In this document: positions 34,083 through 45,475 of the stretch, one piece after another
Numbering within the stretch: position 1 is the stretch's first letter
Layout: each line of letters begins with the position of its first letter
Source of the DNA: Ectocarpus siliculosus
Lineage: Eukaryota > Sar > Phaeophyceae > Ectocarpales > Ectocarpaceae
Length of the DNA stretch: 64,000 nucleotides
NCBI GenBank assembly: GCA_000310025.1
Contig: FN648441.1
Span: 124,001 to 188,000 of the forward strand
Direction of reading: 5' to 3'
The notes under the pieces: generated by a model
The model's database searches: none
What the model was told of the DNA's origin: nothing
Seen by the model: the letters and a program-made list of their open reading frames with translations, nothing else
Position numbers and translations under genes: made by a program

Positions 34083-35030
34083 GTGTTCCCGCAACGCCGC
34101 CCTGACGCTCGCCCGCCGCCTGCCGCCGGTCCGCTGCTTATACGACTCCAACCGCGACCAGATGCCGACACGGGCCTCCACGCGGAGCGGCAGGGCAGCG
34201 GCTGGGCAAGCAGGGCGAGGTCGGGCGGCGACACCTTCGACACCACGCACGAGAGGTCTACCGCGCGATCGGTGGCGAGCTCGACGGCTCGCCCCTCGAC
34301 GCGCAGCGGATCACGTACTCCCGCGAGGCGTCGAGCGGTATCCTCCTCGCGAGCGCCAGGGACAGGCACCCGCGGCGACCCCCCCGCTGATGAGACTGAG
34401 CTCGCTTCTCTCCGCGGGCTGGTGGACGGCCTGAGGGAGGAGCTGCAGCGGAAGCGCGATGAGGCTGCCGGTGATCGCCAGCAGCTTCAAGCAACGATCG
34501 ACGACCTGATCGCCACCCAAGCAGCAGGACCTGGCCTTCCGGGGGGGGGTGCAACTTGTGGGCACAACCGCCCCACCATCGGCCTCTCGGGCCCCCGCTA
34601 CACCCAGCGCCGAGGCGGCTAAGGCTACGGCAAAGGATAGAGCGCGGATGTGGGGGGACCTCCGCCGGGTAAAAGCGTGGCTCATCCTGGGGCGGCCCCC
34701 GGCAGTTTCAAAACTGTCGCAGATGGAGTGGCAATCCTTGCTTCGCAAAGGCGTCCTGGTGACAGAGAAAGTGGCGGCATCGCTCGACACGCTCGTGGTT
34801 ACTGCTTCGCCTTCAACTCGTCGTCCGGTTGCCATGATCGTAACTGCCCACACATCCACGCCCAGAACCCTTCCCACGCTAGGCGCGGAGCGTCCGAAAC
34901 TCCGGCAACCGGCGCGCGCGGCGTTGGCCACGGCAACGGGGGAGGGCGCGGAGGAGAGGCGCGCGCCGCTGGCGAGGGCGGCGCGAGACCCAAGGCCGCT
35001 GGCTTCTTCACCCACGGGAAAGACAAATAG
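34083..35030 (+). pseudogene. gag-like ORF of the tyrosine-recombinase element, frameshifted
   Basis: The first part (34083-34622) is Arg/Ser/Ala-rich followed by a heptad-like coiled coil (about 34390-34520, DETELASLRGLVDGLREEL). A G10 run near 34541 coincides with a loss of frame; the middle (34549-34660) reads best in the next frame (DLRRVKAWLILGR). The end returns to the first frame and holds C-x8-C-x4-C-x3-H (about 34800-34860), a CCCH finger such as occurs in gag proteins of DIRS-type elements, then a Gly/Arg-rich tail. The frame changes at homopolymers may be sequencing errors or decay. No clear ATG start is fixed. Confidence 0.5.
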
Positions 35031-35195
35031 GGGTGCGGGCTCTCCCGCGTAGCGGGGGGGCCTACCTCGGATGGCAGCGCACCTGCGGCTAAATCGAACG
35101 GCAGCACGCCGGTCTACACGAGGTTGGCTCCAGGGCTATCAGCAGGTTCAGGACCTGGGACAGGCAGGACGGGACTTTGTTACCGACGTCTTGGC

Positions 35196-36278
35196 ATGCA
35201 GCTCGTCGAGCACTCAGTTGCGTCTTCGTCTAGAAGGACTTACACGTCAGGCTTCAACTCTTGGTGCACGTTTCGCAGGCTGACGGAGAAGCCCAAGTTC
35301 GTAGGGCAACGTGCCGGGGACCTTCATGTGTGGGAGTTGATAGACTTCGTAGCCTGGTGTTTCGAGTCTGAGGGTAATCTAGCGAGTACAATATCCGGAA
35401 AACTCACGGCTGTACAACATTTTCATAGGCTGGAAGCTTCTGTCGAGCTAGACTTGTCGTCTCCGATGTTGAAATGTGCGCTAAGGGGGATTGCGAGGAA
35501 CCACGTGGCTGTGGGGACGGTACGCCGTGTGCGCCTGCCTGTGTCTTGGCGTATGCTGCTGGACGGGGAAAGCGCAAGCCAGAACTGGGGGGAAGGGGGC
35601 AGAGTGATGTGGCTGTGTCTGTGCTTGTCCTATCTCTTTATCACACGGTCTGATGAGGTGTTCGCGAATGATGCGGGCAGGGTGCATGAGGCACACTGTC
35701 TTACGAGGGCGGACGTAGCATTGTTTGCTGGCGAGACGCAATTAGTCTTTAGTCACTATCGTAGAGCAGACCGTGTCGAAATGAGGTTTAGAGGGCACAA
35801 GGCCGATCAAGAGCAGAAAGGAAACATACGGGTTCGTACGCGAGACGAAGTCACCGGACCGCAGTCAGGTGTGAGAGCACGCGGTGGCGCGGTGGCTCTT
35901 GTGGTGGAGCTGTTATCGTGTCATGCGACGTTCCCTGACTCCGCACCGTTGGCTTCGTACCGTAGTGGAAGAGCAGTGAGAGTAGTGAGGTATACTGCTG
36001 CCCTCCGTGCACTCAGAGAAGTGGTAGCGAGGTCGGGGCGTAACCCCCAGGAGTACGCGTTGCACTCGTTGCGAATTGGAGGCGCGACGGCTCTTGCATC
36101 GGGCGGAGACATCGCAGAACGAGTGATTCAGAGAGAAGGGAAGTGGAGGTCGGATGCATACAAGCCGTACGCGCGAAACAATGTAGAGGATTCGCGGCGA
36201 GTGTCACGGAAACTTACAGACGGCAGTAGGATCGTATCGAGACAGCCGGGGGAGGGGACCGTCTGGGGGAACGGATAG
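35196..36278 (+). CDS. Tyrosine recombinase (integrase) of DIRS-order type
   Basis: The ATG at 35196 gives 360 residues; the frame extends 24 codons further upstream without ATG. The N-terminal part has a SAM-like core-binding region (SSSRRTYTSGFNSWCTF). Catalytic residues of the tyrosine recombinase superfamily are all visible: Arg151 in LFITRSDEV, His290 and Arg293 in HSLRIGGAT, Trp317 in GKWRSDAY, and the nucleophile Tyr322 or Tyr325 in AYKPYAR. The enzyme joins element circles to DNA through a covalent tyrosine intermediate. The frame is intact over its full length while the neighbouring gag is broken. It lies directly upstream of repeat B1. A Crypton-type element is the alternative, but the split repeats favour Ngaro/PAT. 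Confidence 0.85.
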   Translation: MQLVEHSVASSSRRTYTSGFNSWCTFRRLTEKPKFVGQRAGDLHVWELIDFVAWCFESEGNLASTISGKLTAVQHFHRLEASVELDLSSPMLKCALRGIARNHVAVGTVRRVRLPVSWRMLLDGESASQNWGEGGRVMWLCLCLSYLFITRSDEVFANDAGRVHEAHCLTRADVALFAGETQLVFSHYRRADRVEMRFRGHKADQEQKGNIRVRTRDEVTGPQSGVRARGGAVALVVELLSCHATFPDSAPLASYRSGRAVRVVRYTAALRALREVVARSGRNPQEYALHSLRIGGATALASGGDIAERVIQREGKWRSDAYKPYARNNVEDSRRVSRKLTDGSRIVSRQPGEGTVWGNG

Positions 36279-36320
36279 TTGACTTATTCGGTAGTCGTCC
36301 AGAAACTGACCTCGATGTGG

Positions 36321-36557
36321 GTGTTGTAGAATGGTGTGTACCATTTGAGGACTTGGTCAGTTTTGGGACTCCTGCGTTTGCAGTCGTAGTCCCCCGGCTA
36401 GTATTTGTGGGGAGAGAGATGGATTTGTAAGAGTTGACGCCGGCCTTTGCAGCTAACGCGGCCGGAGAGACGATGAGCGTTTCGTGCGTCTCTCTCCCCA
36501 ACACGTAGCCTAGAAACCGAAGAAATAATGAAGCAATTCGAAAGAAAACAAAATAAA
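36321..36557 (+). repeat. Split direct repeat B1
   Basis: Identical, as read, to 36890-37126. It abuts A2 directly with a shared AAA. It includes an inverted pair (GGGGAGAGAGA and TCTCTCTCCCC) that could form a hairpin. Confidence 0.85.
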
Positions 36558-36814
36558 AGGAAGGTTTGTTCGTCGAAGCAGATAGAATAAACTGGTGTTT
36601 ATTTTGTAACAGTCGAATTAGAATTTGGCTTCATTTTCTACCGGAAACCCAGGGTCACGGTGTTTGGAATTATTAGTCTATAGTTGGGGGTGTCATTCCG
36701 TGATCGAGTCCACGCAGGGGCTGTAGCAAAGTCGGGTAACGTGTGACAGCTACAGAGCGCGTGAAGCAACGGAAGGACAGCAGCAGCCGCCTAACGCAGT
36801 AGCGGCGGCAGTTT
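36555..36814 (+). repeat. Split direct repeat A2
   Basis: Second copy of A; follows B1 and is separated from B2 by 75 bp. Confidence 0.85.
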
Positions 36815-36889
36815 AGAAAATCCCGCCCTCCCATCCCTTTTCTTTCGAAGGTGGGGGCATAAGTTCGGGAATATTCGGTATCTAGTCAG

Positions 36890-37126
36890 GTGTTGTAGAA
36901 TGGTGTGTACCATTTGAGGACTTGGTCAGTTTTGGGACTCCTGCGTTTGCAGTCGTAGTCCCCCGGCTAGTATTTGTGGGGAGAGAGATGGATTTGTAAG
37001 AGTTGACGCCGGCCTTTGCAGCTAACGCGGCCGGAGAGACGATGAGCGTTTCGTGCGTCTCTCTCCCCAACACGTAGCCTAGAAACCGAAGAAATAATGA
37101 AGCAATTCGAAAGAAAACAAAATAAA
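36890..37126 (+). repeat. Split direct repeat B2
   Basis: Second copy of B; its end AAAACAAAATAAA is the 3' border of the element. Confidence 0.85.
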
Positions 37127-37189
37127 CGGATCAATCCTTGGGAGGAGAAACATTTCGATGGCATTCTCGGCCAATATTCTACCTTCCCA

Positions 37190-37677
37190 CGGGACTTATC
37201 TAGCACTTCAAATCGCCATTGCCTCTGGCTGTTATCCCCAAAACGGATGGCAATCTGCAGTTGACCGTGAACAATCAATACGTCAACAAACTGTGCGATC
37301 TTGGCCAACAACCCCAGCCTACTTTGTCCTACGCAGCTTTTCGAGTGGATCTGGATGCCTCAAGGGATCTCCGCCGCACTGTCGTGGTTGACCGTGGTCA
37401 TCCACGAGGTGGTTAACGGGTCCGGGCCAAGTTCTTGCGTATGTAGACGAAGACATTTTGTTTGACGCTGACCCGACCCAGCATGCCGCCCCCATGCGGA
37501 CATTTTTCGAGCGTCGGCCCGAGAACCTCAATTATTTTCCTTCCAAGTCACGCTTTGGCGCCATGCATGTATCCCCGGGCGTTAGTGCTCGCACCGAAAA
37601 GGTTGTCTAAAAAAATGACGCTACCGGCCAACGTCAAGCAGCTGCGTTCTTTGCTAGGTGGGCTTTTGTACTATTAA
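37190..37677 (+). pseudogene. Ty3/gypsy reverse transcriptase fragment
   Basis: VIPKTDGNLQLTVNNQYVN (from ~37222) matches the KKDG..R...DYR.LN region. YVDEDILFD at ~37438 is the YVDD-IL active site with an extra residue. ANVKQLRSLLGGLLYY (37627-37674) is the typical RT-RNase H connector. At least three frame changes separate these blocks. Confidence 0.7.
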
Positions 37678-37779
37678 CCGCAAAATCATCAAAAGCGCCT
37701 GGCAACCAACCAAGACGCTAAGTTTCATTTCACGCCGGACATGGCGGATACCGTCAGAACACCCTTAACTGTCGGAGCC

Positions 37780-38100
37780 TTCGGCTATGGCTTTCCTGCA
37801 TTGTGGCGCTGTCGCGGGTGGTAGCCGCCCTCTCCTCTGTTGTGTCGATGGATTTGGGGCGGAGCTCGAACAAGAAGAGGCCGACGCATTTGTCCGCCCA
37901 ATCATTGTCGTGAGTCGCAAAACCGTTCGCTCGAAGCTGAGTGCAATGGGGCCGTTTTGGACTTGGAAGCCGATGTATCGTGTGGGCGACAAAACCTAAA
38001 ACGCTGCCGGGGTTCATGTGGTCCTTGTACCTTTTCTTTTTGTAGGATCACAAGGCCTTGGAGAGCATGGTCAAAGCGGTCGAACGCAATACCCGCGCGC
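37780..38100 (+). pseudogene. Ty3/gypsy RNase H fragment
   Basis: PLLCCVDGFGAELEQE...RPIIVVSRK (37825-37920) matches the D-containing strand and the PI.Y.SR motif. DHKALESMVKAVERNTRA (~38049-38100) matches the TDHKAL...E.N.R segment in another frame. Confidence 0.6.
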
Positions 38101-39559
38101 CACACACTGGCTTGAGCTCCTCTCCTCGTTCAGCCACACCCTTTGTTCTTCTGTGGTTACCTCCGCGTTCGACCGACGAGGACGAACGCGGCTACACCGG
38201 TACTACTGCGGTCGACTATGCCGCCGGTGGTTTTCTCATTCGGGCGTGCGGGCCAACCTGCCACCCTTGCGGGTGGTTTGCCTCAAGTGGGCAAGACGAG
38301 TTGCCACACGCGCTTTTGACGGATGTGGACTTTGGAGAGTTTCGATGTTCTGATCCCGGTCCCGGAAATCGTCCCCCTCGTTCAGTCATCGTTTCGCCCC
38401 CTGGTGTGTTCACTGTCACCGGCAATATAGCCCCCGTGGGTTTTGAGCCCGATGGACCCCCTCCGGTTTCCGCTTCTGCGCAGCCCGGCGTCTCATTCGT
38501 CCACCGTCGGAACCTCCGCAGCTGCCCGCTCGCTTTGCGAACTTCTATGATTTCTTCTCATACTCGGGCGAGAACAAACTCCGCTTCGGGAGTGGCTCCA
38601 ATCTGCCCTCGTTGAGTTGTCCAAAACAACCGCGGGCCGTTCTTGTGCCCAGAACCCGGAGATCTCCTCGGACCCTCGCTCGCTCGCGCGATGCCACGGG
38701 GTCGGCGTGTGTTGCGGGGCGCTCATTTCCATGCTCGCCGCCATCCGCGGCATCTGCAGAGCCGCGCCCCCTCCACCGCCCCAACCACCGGCCACGCGTG
38801 ACCAATCGCCGTTGCCGCCTGCAACTGCTGCCGCACACACTCGCTGCCGTCCGACGCCATCGTTGGTGCCACCCGTTGCTGCTAACGCTGAGCCAGCGGT
38901 GACCCCGCCCACACTCGGTGAGGGAGCCCACCTTCGCGACTGTGTGCATTCGCTCTCGCATGCTGTTCAGGCTAGGGAACAGCTGTCAGAAAGTGAGCGC
39001 GATGTCGTAAATACTTTCTATCTTTGGGATACCCTACGGTCTTGCCAGATACATTATGGGGTTATTTGCCTGGTGGGGGGCGGCCAGCGCCGTCCCATGT
39101 CGTCGCCCTTGCATCTAACCCATGTTTGCGCCTACGGACGACAGTACGCGGTTGCTGGGGCGAAATTCTGCGCCCGTGCCAATGGGTATTTCAGGCGGGC
39201 GCCACTCGCCTTCCGCCTTCCAAGACTCCGCAGATTTATGTGCCCATGCTTTGAGGCCTTGGGTCTTGCAAGCATTCCACGCCGCACGTCTCTCCACCTG
39301 CGCACCGCTCGGTTTACACTTGTCGTTTTTTCTGGTGAATTGGAATGCACTTGTCCGTTTGTTGGTGGATTCGGCATTGACTAGTTTGCCAAGCACGCAA
39401 GCCTTCCCGGCAAAGACATCATCGACCTACTCTCACTCCGCTCCTTCCTCCCAAATGGGCCGGGTATTGTAAGGGAGTGTCAATGCAGATAAATTCTCTT
39501 GTTTGCCGATCACTTCGACAGCAGGGCGGAGATGTAGGCCACTATGAAGGCGGAATGCA

Positions 39560-39990
39560 GGGCTAAGGTTCTTGTCAACCGATTATGGCATTGTGGGGTT
39601 ATCCTATGACGCTTCTCGCGGATAACGGGGTGCAGCTTTGCTCCAAGTTGTCCATGACTGTTTACCACGTGATGACGACCACGAAAGTCACCACCACCTC
39701 GTATCACGAACAAATTGACGGTGGGGCCGAGCGAGTTAACCACGCCATGGCTCAAATGCTACCTGCTGTGATCAACGAGTGCCAGGACGATTGGGACGTT
39801 CATCTTCCCCATGTCGAGTTCGCCAATAACAATTCGGTTAACATCGCCACAGGCTTGGCGCCGGATGGGATGTATATTGGACGATTGCACCACCTCGTGT
39901 TTTCTGTTTCGGACCACTCTAGTGTTGGTGGCCATAAGAGTTTGGATCGTGACCAGCCGGCTTTCTGCAACCTTGCGGTGAAACGCTAGC
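39560..39990 (+). pseudogene. Ty3/gypsy integrase core fragment
   Basis: LLADNGVQL holds the second catalytic Asp. TSYHEQIDGGAERVNHAMAQML holds the catalytic Glu in the YH.Q.DG..ER.N pattern, followed by a W....P..EFA.NN.......G.AP. stretch usual for gypsy integrases. The first Asp segment upstream is not readable. Confidence 0.75.
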
Positions 39991-40319
39991 AGCGTGCTTA
40001 CTCCTTGGTGTGGGAGCAACATACGACTACAGTGTCGCATATGGAACCTCGAAACTCTGTGCTATCAGGCGGCTTGCGTCAGATTTCGAAGAACGAAGTT
40101 GGGCATTGGGCTTGGGTCAACAACTCCTCCGGTACGATTTGGCGGGGGGTGAGGAAACACACGGATGAGTCGGAACTTCGAGCGAAGCTTTCGCTCAACA
40201 AGCACTGGGCCGTTTGAGGTCCTCGCTGTTGGTTCGGCCAAAGCGGAGAACACGTCGGACGGGAAGCCTGTGGAGCGCAAACTCCTCTGCGTGGAGTAAC
40301 CTTCAGACATGATGGGACA

Positions 40320-42590
40320 GGAACACCGCAACCGTTCATCTGTCTTGCGGTGCAAACCGCGAGTATTCCGTACGACACGGATGACCTGTCTTACTATTTG
40401 CCGGCCAACCTGTTGCTTTCGTATAGTCACAAATTGCCCCTGTAGTGTTTGACGGCTGATGGTATATTGTGGGAGATCCTGTAGTCGTCTCGAGGTTGAG
40501 AAAAATTCGGGAAACCTAAATGTACGCGGACGGGATGGTAGGGTAGCCGTTTCATAACTGACGCACTGGGTGGCCGTCATGGACAGGGGGGCTGGGCAGA
40601 AAGTGCAGTAATACAGGAAACGCGGTTCCCTTCATGTTCTGGTCTTGTAGTACTAGTCAGCGGGTACAATGCAACCGGGCTTATCGTAATGCCCAGATAG
40701 CCCCTGCCAACCGCCAGTTTACTCGGAACCAGGCACAACGATTCATCCGTGCCGACGCCCTCGCAAGGCATTTCGCCAGCTTCAACGGTGGCATTGTCGG
40801 AAGCGCGGCCGCCGCTCCGGCTGTCTAGACGGTCGCGGACGTTCCTGCTTATGGCCGGGCTTTGCCCCTATCGTCTGAGGGTGCACGCACAGCCCAGGCA
40901 GAATTGGATGCGACCGCAGCTACCGCAGCGGAGGCGCTCGGTCTTAGAGTGCGCAAAGGACACCACAAGCTCGACGCCAAAAATAGAGTGTTCAGGTGTT
41001 TCGCTTCTGCCGGCATACTGCTTTCGTTCGCTCGACCAAAAGTGTGCTTCCTTAAATTCTCTCAGCCGGTGATCCCTCTGGCAAGCAGACCTGCAAGCTT
41101 TCTTTCCACAAGTGTGTCCTCGTGGCCATTCCGGATCCTCACGGCGCCAACGTGGAAGCTTGCGGCGAGGTAGATTCTTCGTATTCTCACGTGAACGCTT
41201 TCGGGAAAACAAGAACACGTCGAGTGCCTCGGTATACCGCCTGCTGGTCAAGTTGCTGCGGACGAGCGGGAACCGAAAGGTTTCAACCGGGGCATCCATA
41301 CAAGCTGCAGGACTTTGGTACGCCCAACGGGCACGCCGCACAACGGCAAATTTGTTTCGAAATTCAAGGCGTTGACAATGTCGGAGTGGGTTCGCATCGG
41401 ACTTTCGCGCCGGATCTTGCCATGGTACAGCGTGCGCTCAGGGACGGCCTGCTTGAGAAGTACCTGAATGTTCTTTCGTCATTTAGCTCCGAAAAATATG
41501 ATCCTCAACAACGTGATGCATGTTTGGTGATCAGGATGAGCTCTGGGATGCATTAAAACACTCACCCGCCTGGAATGGCGCTACTTTGCCACCGTTACTT
41601 GTGAGTTTTCATCGGGGCATACACGAGCCATGCTGCGACCTTTGGGCGGCAGCGGCCGCCACCGCCGTCGCAGCTGCTGGCACACGCTTCGTCTCTGGGG
41701 GCACAAATACCTGCTGGGGTAATGTCCATTGACTTATGCGTCCGATCACTCGTGAGCTTTTGAGAGGGCTGCGACTGTTGGCCGTTGCGTGGCCACTGCG
41801 CATACGTACACAGCGTTGTTGCGAGCGTGGCTCGCTTAGAACCCCCTTTTGTCACGCCGCCATTGACCGCTGCTGACCGCGCCAACGCCTGGTGGCAATT
41901 TTCGGGCAAATGTCTAAACTGAGTTCAAACGGGTCACAGTCTACGATTGTCTCCCAGCATGATTTCACGAGTTTACCGGCTAATTAAGCCCAACCATAGC
42001 TTCGCGACACGATAGTGCACGGGTCTTCCAGCGTTGGCAAAGCGGGATAAAGCCTTACCACACACGCACCAACGTTTCGGGTGGCACAGGTAAAAGCGGT
42101 CGCCATACACAGTGAAGGCAACTTGGACTCACACGCCCCGCCTCCGGTGCCTGCTGCCGGCGCAATCGTGACCCCGGCGCCCGCCGCTGTTGCGATATCC
42201 CTGCATGGTCGGAATTCCGGAACTTCACACTCACGCTGTAACCGGCACGCCGGTGACGGCTTTTCGCACACATCGCCGTCAACAGCACCGGGTGTGCGCT
42301 ATATAAGTATTTCCCAGACGTTCGCGTCGGACGGACGCGTCCGCATGCGCCTTCGATAGTTTCACAAATATGTCTCAATAAATTATAAATTCGCCCGCTT
42401 GATTCATCACAGTCTATCTTTGGCGACCGTCGTGATTTGTCGGCACCAATACAGCCTTGTGGTGTGGGTCCGGGAACGATAAGACTCTGTGGGTGCCCTA
42501 AGGACACCATCCGTGTTAGTCCTGTGATACATGTAGCCCCATGTACGGGTGTGTTCGATTCTGGTGGCAACGAGCCGAGAGTATATCTTT
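40320..42590. other. Unassigned, with possible LTR-like promoter at the end
   Basis: Several frames of 100-170 codons overlap on both strands without known motifs; the sequence may be remains of the same or another retroelement. Near 42299, CTATATAAG is followed by a GC palindrome (GGACGCGTCC) and CAATAAATTATAAA at ~42374, an order seen in LTRs, but no second copy is in the window. Confidence 0.25.
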
Positions 42591-42591
42591 T

Positions 42592-42663
42592 GTTAGAAAG
42601 GCTTACCCATTAGACTACTCAGTCAGCGCTGACTGAGTAGTCTAATGGGAAAGCCTTTCTAAC
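42592..42663. repeat. 72-bp near-perfect palindrome
   Basis: Two 36-base arms (42592-42627 and 42628-42663) are complementary with a single mismatch and no spacer, centred on CAGC|GCTG. The arms contain CCATTAGACTACTCAGTCAG, which recurs in the hairpin element at 63743-63811. Such a sequence would extrude as a cruciform. Confidence 0.9.
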
Positions 42664-43579
42664 AGGATGGGGTGACTGACCACTGGGCCACTTCGCCTGG
42701 CTTGACAACATCACCCGTGCAAGGGTTGATCAAACCTCGAATACGGTGTTTTCGCAAGCGCCAAGAACCACGAGAGTATCCAGAACCGTGGAGTATCTAT
42801 CCGACGGGAGAGACGTAAAGGTCTCGGGTCCGGGGTGTCCAAGAATCGTCCAATATGTACTGATCTGCCCTAGCCACCAAAATCCATCCAAAGGGTTGCT
42901 ACAGACACGGGGGGGCAACAGTCAATAAGCAAGGTCATGTGATTCCAACTCGTACCCGGGAGCGATGAACCTGTCTAAGGGACTACTCTCCGCAATCTGT
43001 CTGTCCCTTGTGGCCAAGTACGTTCGTGAGCGTCAGCATTGTGGGCGAACTTCGCGCAGCAAAGATACAACGTCCTCGTGGTGAGCTGGCATACTGCAAA
43101 ATCCTGCACCTTGCGCCCAAGAGACTTGTGTTCGCTCGGGTCCGAGGTGTAGTGTTGAATTGTTCATAGGCGGAGTCATCGCCGAAATTGCGGGCATTTC
43201 CGCCATCAAAGACTGTTCGCCGCACACGGAGCGAATACCATGGACCGAGAACGCTCAGGGCGTACCATTGGACCAACGCGACGGCGGTTTCCAATAGAGG
43301 AAGACCTATTCGTTGTAATATTCCTGTCCGCCGCCATAAACGGATGTTTGCGGCGCAGGTGCTCCCGCCACTCCCGCCATCCCCGAGAGAACCCGCTACA
43401 TCTAGGGAGGGAGATGGAACCGGCAACCGGCAAGATGGGCGGATCCCGATTTGTAGGGATCCTAATCTGGGTGCCGCCCGGAGGCGGGCCAGATCCAGAT
43501 TTACGAGGAGCGACAGGCAAACGCGGTTAAAGAGACGCAGAAGGGGTCTTGCGCTGGCCTTTATACGAAAAAGGGCGGC

Positions 43580-44231
43580 ATGGGCCTGTTCATTGAAAGG
43601 GTTCTTCGTCGCGCACGCTCGACCAACATGGCCAGCGGCCGCGGGATGCTCGGGGCCACACTAATACATGACAAACTAAATGAAACTTCCAATATTGTGG
43701 GAATTCTTTTGCCGGGCCCGGCAACGGGGGTGCAGTCAGCACCGTTGGCGTTGGTTCGCAGTGGAAGAAAGTTGCGGGGGGTCTGAACGGGACGCGATGG
43801 GGACGGGTCCGAGCCACCACCACGGGCTTGGGGCACCCCCGAAGGTCCCGAGGCTCTAACGGGGTCGACAAGACCACCCGGAGCTGTCGAAACGGTGGGA
43901 ATTGCTGAAGCAATGCCCCCAGAGGGACTTCCCTGGTTTCCGCCCCCAGGGTGTTGGTCCTTCGCATTGCCCGAGCGAATGAATCAACGAGACGGTCCTC
44001 CAACGATCGTGGCTGGTCTTCAGGTTGCGGGTTCAACGCTGTTCGAGCCGGCCGAGCATGCCGGGGATCGCCTCCATCCGGGGGCATGTCCACGCTCTCT
44101 GATGCGGGACGCTTTTCTTCTGTTTCCTTCATTTTGTCTTGTACTCCCTTCTCCACTTCCTCTTTGATATGCGCCGCTAATGCTTGGCGATTCTCTTCAG
44201 TAAAGCTGCTGAGGTCGAGGGCTTCCTCCAT
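43580..44231 (-). CDS. gag-like/hypothetical protein with N-terminal coiled coil
   Basis: The frame starts at an ATG (44231) and runs 213 codons. Residues 1-45 (SSFTEENRQALAAHIKEEVE...KMKETEEK) are Glu/Lys-rich and helical; the middle is Pro/Arg-rich; the last ~60 residues look out of frame. Retroelement gag proteins often look like this, and a nearby minus-strand frame (42983-43426) could be its broken continuation, but no zinc knuckle or protease motif is certain. Confidence 0.35.
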
Positions 44232-44914
44232 GATCTACTTCTCTAGCCGAACCCTTTTATTGCTAGCCTCACCTCGGGATCCCGTATGATATCCACGATA
44301 GCGTAAGCCTTTATAACACATCCGGGTCTGTGCTTTGGTTTTACCGCCTGCGGGTCACCACATTTTCTCTCCACTATTCTCCTGCCGTTGATCGTCGAGG
44401 ACGAAGGTATCTCCGATGCGTACTCGCTTAGTTACTTGGTATAGGAAAGTCGCATCTGCACTCTCTACCTTATGTTGAGTAGTTGTTTGGGTATCTGCAA
44501 ATACGACTTCCCAAGGTGGGCGAATAAAATGAAGCAATCGAGAGCATGCACATTGTATGAACGCTGCGTGAGCGTCGTCAGAGCGTTACATGGATTATTT
44601 TGAATTTTCGCTGGATACTTGGCATCTTTGTCAAGTATTGAAGAAGTAGATCAAGGAAAATCAATCCCAGTCCCGCCCTCGCACTCCTCAATCGAGCTCT
44701 GAACGGACCTGGTCAAAGACCTGGAACAGGGGGGTACAAGAACTGATTTACGTCGATGCTACAGTAGGAGCAGGGGACCTATACTCCCTTCCTTATATTT
44801 CTTTGTTTTTCCATTGAAACGTGGAATATTATGTCAAATATTAGAGGGTGAAAAGGGCGGGTCTACGGCAACGGAAGCCCACAGACGAAACCGTTGTGGG
44901 AGCCAGTTTACTTC

Positions 44915-45130
44915 CATGGAAGATGGCTGACGTCCATGGAAACCCCTCGATCTGGTGTATGTCAAAGAATGTAGGGTAAAATGGGGCTTGTTTGTTGCTA
45001 CGGAAACCTACGCAAGCAGTTGTGAAGCCAGTTTTCTTCCATGGAAGCGGGCTTACTTCCATTGAAGCTGGCTCGATGCCGCATAAATGTACAATGGATG
45101 TAGGGTGAAATGGGCCAAAATCTACTTCCA
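44915..45130. repeat. TTCCATGGAAG repeat cluster
   Basis: TACTTCCATGGAAG, CGTCCATGGAAAC and TCTTCCATGGAAGC recur with TGTAGGGTRAAATGGG between them, about two 110-bp units. Confidence 0.65.
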
Positions 45131-45339
45131 CGGGAGCTCATGGGGGCGGTTGTGGAACCATTAACCATTGTACATATGTAAGTCGAATAAAATATTGGTA
45201 CGTGACATCTCCGGCTTCTTCGAGGGCAGCATGATGAGTGGAACTCGAAACACCCTTTTCCTTCAGGGTTGACACAAGCCCCACGAAAGAAAATACACCT
45301 TAGTCATGGGCAGCCCATCGTCACCCATACACCTAGCTC

Positions 45340-45390
45340 CAATGCTTTCCATCCATCCAACCATCCATCCACCCACACACATACATATAA
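45340..45390 (+). repeat. CATC/ACAC microsatellite
   Basis: Repeated CCATCCAACCATCCATCCAC followed by CACACACATACATA. Confidence 0.8.
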
Positions 45391-45475
45391 TACTTCAAGT
45401 AGGGTATACTTCAGGAACATCAACAATACTTCGTACGTACATAATATGAAGTACATACATTACATACATACTGTA

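Larger units (their letters stand above)
32806..37126 (+). mobile_element. Tyrosine-recombinase retroelement with split direct repeats, lacking reverse transcriptase
   Basis: Repeat A occurs at 32806-33065 and 36555-36814 (260 bp each, identical as read). Repeat B occurs at 36321-36557 and 36890-37126 (identical as read). The order is A1, internal region, B1-A2, 75 bp, B2: the split-direct-repeat layout known from Ngaro/PAT members of the DIRS order. The interior holds a tandem repeat, a gag-like region with a CCCH finger and an intact tyrosine recombinase. Only ~94-165 bp separate gag from recombinase, so reverse transcriptase and RNase H are absent. Element ends share AAA with the flank, and the flank may be the decayed Ty3 element. 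Confidence 0.8.
37127..40300 (+). mobile_element. Decayed Ty3/gypsy retrotransposon (RT, RNase H, integrase remnants)
   Basis: Fragments of a Ty3/gypsy polyprotein occur in the order RT, RNase H, integrase, which distinguishes gypsy from copia elements. Frames change repeatedly and stops interrupt each domain. The tyrosine-recombinase element lies directly at its left edge. No LTR pair was identified. Confidence 0.7.

Noticed and set aside
42592-42663. tRNA gene at the palindrome
   Set aside because: The D-arm-like TAGTCTAATGG is part of a perfect palindrome with no anticodon or T arm.
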